Positions 61,013 through 64,000 of a DNA stretch of 64,000 bases are shown in pieces. The DNA lies in assembly GCF_004379255.2 (NCBI RefSeq), contig NC_056041.1, positions 682,001 through 746,000 of the forward strand. Direction: 5' to 3'. Under the pieces are notes generated by a model. It was not told the DNA's origin. It saw only the letters and a list, made by a program, of their open reading frames with translations, and did no database searches. Position 1 is the stretch's first letter, and each line of letters opens with the position of its first letter. The position numbers and the translations under genes were made by a program. The stretch is from Salvia splendens. Lineage: Eukaryota > Streptophyta > Magnoliopsida > Lamiales > Lamiaceae.

Positions 61013-61462
61013 TTTTGTCTGAATTTTGTATTTGAGTTCGATGCATTTGCGAGCTTGCTTGCTTGCTTCTTCTTTGGCATTCGAACCTGTTCTTGTTCGA
61101 AATTGGGTTTGGAATTTGGGGCATAAATATGCAAAAAATATACATGTGAAAGCCATCCTTCATATTCATAAAGTACTTCAAATTGGTCCTAAACAAACGT
61201 TACGTTACTTGCAGCTGGTTGCATCTTCACATATCGTTTTGTCTGAATTTTGTATTTTGAGTTCGATGCATTTGCGAGCTAGCTTGCTTGCTTCTTCTTC
61301 TTTGGCATTCGAACCTGTTCTTGTTCGAAATTGGGCTTGGAATTTGGGGCATAAATATGCAAAAAATATACATGCGAAGGCCATCCTTCATATTCATAAA
61401 GTACCTCAAATTGGTCCTAAACAAACGTTACGTTACTTGCAGCTGGTTGCATCTTCACATAC
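61013..61462 (+). repeat. 224-bp tandem duplication inside the Mutator-like element
   Basis: Copy 1 is 61013-61236 and copy 2 is 61237-61462, both with TTCGATGCATTTGCGAGCT and TTGGTCCTAAACAAACGTTA. They differ by a few bases and small gaps. Both lie between the two cargo genes. The long open frames here (61026-61712 plus, others minus) come from the duplication and match no family. Confidence 0.9.
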
Positions 61463-61609
61463 CAAAACAAAACAACACTCAAATCCAAAAACCAACAATC
61501 CAACAACAGTCAAGAAAACCAGCAAGTATTCATTGTATATGTTACATGACAAAAAACCGATCACACTAAATCAATCTGTTTTCTTCTTTGAAGGGACTGA
61601 GGACAACCC

Positions 61610-62935
61610 TCATTTCTTCTTCCGAGTGAGTGAGGATGAACCACATTTCTTGTTGAGAGGGTTAGAGGACGAGGCACCGTCTTCCGGAAGCATGTTCGCG
61701 ATCGTACTTTGACAACGTGTCCTATTGTGTCCCGGCTGGCGGCACAAACTGCACTTTGGTTGTTCCTCGGCATGATTCCGCTTCTTTCTCACAGTTGGCT
61801 CTACAAAACAATAATCAATGAATCAAATTAATTTTGTGAACAGATTATAGCACAACAAATAAAAAACTCAGACTTCAATCAATCACCATACCCCCAACCT
61901 GAACTGCATAAACATCCACGACTCCATAATAGACTCCTAAATTTGCCATGTCAATTGCGGATTGGTTGTCAAACAGCCGCACCAATCCATTCTCCAAGGT
62001 CATCCTTGGCCACAGGTAGAAGTACTCCAAACCATTGATGTCTACCCCCCGTTTCTCCAGAGCATCATCAACCTCCAGTTTTGACCACTTGTCCATATCG
62101 CATTTATGAATGTAATCACACTCACCATTTACATAACGCTTTCCACCCCCTTTCAATGTCTCCATAACACCATTGTAGTGGATCCTTGTAGTGAATGTAT
62201 CATCAGTAAGCAAAGGTGTCAACCATAAGTAAACAATAAAAACATAACAAAGTGGTCCAACATTTATACAGAACAAACCCTATTAGTCCAACACATATCA
62301 AGATAAAAAAATTTATCCCTGTTGTCGGGTTTCCCTACAACCAGACCATCCACTTGTTTTCCTCACCACCAATTCAATCTATATTCGGTGGGACCACACT
62401 TACATACATATTCTATGGGACCAAAATTCAATCTATTCCAGACAAATTCATACATAACCAATTATTGTAAACCCTAGTTTTTTACATGAAACGAATAACT
62501 CATATGCTCAGTTCGAAACTAACCTTCTCGAAGTGGATTTCGAGGGCGTGGAACTGGAATTTCAAATGGCGGCTTATCTCTGAGGATTTCAACTGGCGAA
62601 CTCAAATTGGATTTCGAAGAAGAAGCAGCAGCCTTCTCCTTCGAAGGAAGTGGCGGCTTATGAGAAACCGAGCGGTCGAGTCTCATCTTCGTCCTCCTCT
62701 CTACTTTGGGGTCATCGGCGTCAGTCGGAGGTCGTCGGTCAGCCTTCGAAGAATTAGGGTTTGACTTTGACCCGTCGTTACCGGAATGTAGCTCCACTTC
62801 GACTTCCGCGACGGGGCTAAGGTTCGACGAGGCCAACCCACCTTCGGGACTAGGGTTAGCTACAGACGAACCATGACCCTTCTCGCCTTCATTCTCAGGT
62901 TCAGGTGGGTTTCGCGACGGCGATTCCCAACTCAT
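61610..62935 (-). CDS. PB1-like and CCHC-knuckle gene, MULE-derived, transposase core missing
   Basis: Three coding blocks on one strand. Block 1 (62935-62524) opens MSWESPSRNPPEPENEGEKG and is acidic, polar and disordered. Block 2 (62279-61892) holds TTRIHYNGVMETLKGGGKRY, then GECDYIHKCDMDKWSKLEVD. That is the PB1-like domain found at the N-terminus of plant MuDR-type transposases. Block 3 (61800-61610) has the zinc knuckle CSLCRQPGHNRTRC near the end, as at transposase C-termini, and closes with KKK. Blocks 2 and 3 join in phase (GGGG-GTATGG to TGTAG). Block 1 to block 2 does not join in phase with the sites I can see (GAAG-GTTAGT, TAATAG), so the model is uncertain there. The roughly 500-residue middle with the catalytic DDE is absent. 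Confidence 0.5.
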
Positions 62936-63174
62936 GGCTGGAACACTGGTATATCGCCTCGAATCGCCGGAAGATCGCCTAAGAGTTGGAATTTATCGCC
63001 CTGAATCGTTGGAACGACGCTTTGCCTTCTTCTTTTGAAAATGAGAGTTGAAGAGTCACTATAATAGTCAACCCTAATGAAAATAAAATATTTGGTATTT
63101 TTTAAAGAAAACAGATAATTGGTATTTTTAAAGAAAATAATTAGCAAATTATTTAGTCACTAATAATCTAGTTT

Positions 63175-63357
63175 TTTATTTAATTTAGTCAAACTTTTGC
63201 TAAGTAACGGTTGACTTGCGTATTTTAACGGAGCCGTCCAAAAAGGACTTAACTGAGATCGATTTTCGTATGTTATGGACCCGAAAACCTGAAAATGAAT
63301 GTAACGGACAAAATTCGTAATTTGACCATATGTTTTGGACCAAAAGAAGTTGTACTC
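63175..63357 (-). repeat. right terminal inverted repeat of the Mutator-like element
   Basis: Inverted partner of 60162-60347. Followed at once by the target copy TAATCTGATA at 63358-63367. Confidence 0.93.
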
Positions 63358-63367
63358 TAATCTGATA

Positions 63368-64000
63368 CTACTATTTGATAAATCATCACAAATTATTAGT
63401 ATTTAACAATGTCAATGATTGCAAGGTTAGCTTTATTAAAAGACAGAAAGAAATAGTGCTACAATATATAGTTTCACATCCTGTTGATTTCATTTACATG
63501 CTTACACATCTTATGTATAGACTTAATACAGAAGTCAAACATATAATAGAAACATAACATCAAATTAAATTTTGGACTGTTTTCTGATAAACTTTTTAAT
63601 TATTATTTATATTAATCTATTTAGACTGTTTATGCTACCCAATTTATCCAAATGCATTGAACATTTTATGACAGCTGGTATATGCTGTCAAATTTAGATT
63701 TTTGTGAGTAAGGCTATAGTCTAAGTTGAAATATGCTATTTTGGTATTAAATGAAGGTGTTGGGAAATATCCAAATGTTGGCTGGAACAGCAACTAGGAA
63801 ATTGTTGAAAGTGACTTTCTTGATAGTTTTGTAGTATAATATTTTTCATATTTTTTCTAATAGCAAATTAGTACTCCTATTACTTATAGCTATAAATTAT
63901 TTATAAGATGGGTATTTGTTTATAAACTTCCATCAAATTTTAGTTCTGTTCAATTTCAAAATTTGTTTGTAAATTAATAAATTGTTGTTTTATTATGATT
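63368..64000. other. AT-rich sequence to the window end
   Basis: No gene, repeat or RNA seen. Confidence 0.5.

Larger units (their letters stand above)
60162..63357. mobile_element. complete Mutator-like element carrying two genes, no transposase core
   Basis: A 3196-bp element. The inverted ends begin GAGTACAACT and end AGTTGTACTC. The arms match over about 185 bases (60162-60347 and 63175-63357), then more loosely for another 70. Perfect 10-bp direct repeats TAATCTGATA flank it (60152-60161 and 63358-63367). Long inverted ends with a target copy of 9-11 bases mark a Mutator-like element. The cargo is a GRF zinc-finger gene reading rightward and a PB1-like/CCHC gene reading leftward. The catalytic MULE domain is absent, so the element depends on another copy to move. 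Confidence 0.9.

Noticed and set aside
61026..61712. 228-codon plus-strand ORF in the Mutator-like element
   Set aside because: It is made by a tandem 224-bp duplication, matches no family, and its end overlaps the CCHC block on the other strand.

Overview
This is a nuclear chromosomal window from a flowering plant, almost certainly a eudicot. The genes carry many canonical GT-AG introns, the products are plant-specific (plastid choline monooxygenase, PIP2 aquaporin, clade D PP2C, class VII receptor-like cytoplasmic kinase, dual-targeted PGP synthase), and the AT-rich spacers are full of plant transposons. Nothing here fixes the species; an asterid of the Lamiales type is only a guess.

Layout. 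Positions 1-2719 (minus) hold a choline monooxygenase-like gene of at least ten exons that lacks only its last few codons at the window edge. From 3.4 to 5.5 kb lie a small TATA-driven ORF and a 194-bp tandem duplication interrupted by a hAT-type element with a perfect 8-bp target duplication. From 5.5 to 11 kb is AT-rich spacer with Stowaway-like MITEs, a 272-bp tandem duplication and a 76-bp repeat block. From 11.4 to 16.7 kb lies a cluster of four small related genes (DUF7890-like as I recall the family), three intact and one truncated, interspersed with MITEs. At 17.7-18.4 kb is a broken patchwork: exon 1 of VPS53, a piece resembling an intron of the nearby aquaporin gene, and an unidentified exon-like block. 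The PIP2 aquaporin gene (minus, 4 exons) occupies 19.9-21.9 kb.

Positions 23246-28166 are a near-intact Ty1/copia retrotransposon with LTRs differing at one base, a perfect 5-bp target duplication and one nonsense codon in pol. After a gene-poor stretch with a second hAT-like element (31573-32015) come a clade D PP2C gene (35052-37229, plus), the phosphatidylglycerophosphate synthase gene PGP1 (38309-40937, minus, 7 exons), a candidate Helitron (44171-46732), a TBC-domain RabGAP gene (47296-53123, plus, 18 exons) and a PBL7-like kinase gene (54404-57062, minus, 5 exons).

The right end holds a complete Mutator-like element (60162-63357) with terminal inverted repeats of at least 180 bp and 10-bp target duplications. 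It has no transposase core. It carries two convergent genes: a GRF-type zinc-finger gene, and a gene with a PB1-like domain and a CCHC knuckle.

The housekeeping genes are independent and form no pathway together. The most interesting parts are the gene-carrying Mutator-like element, the small-gene cluster, the chimeric VPS53/aquaporin fragment and the very recent copia insertion. Exon boundaries were found by hand from reading-frame phase, GT-AG sites and family similarity; no alignment software was run.
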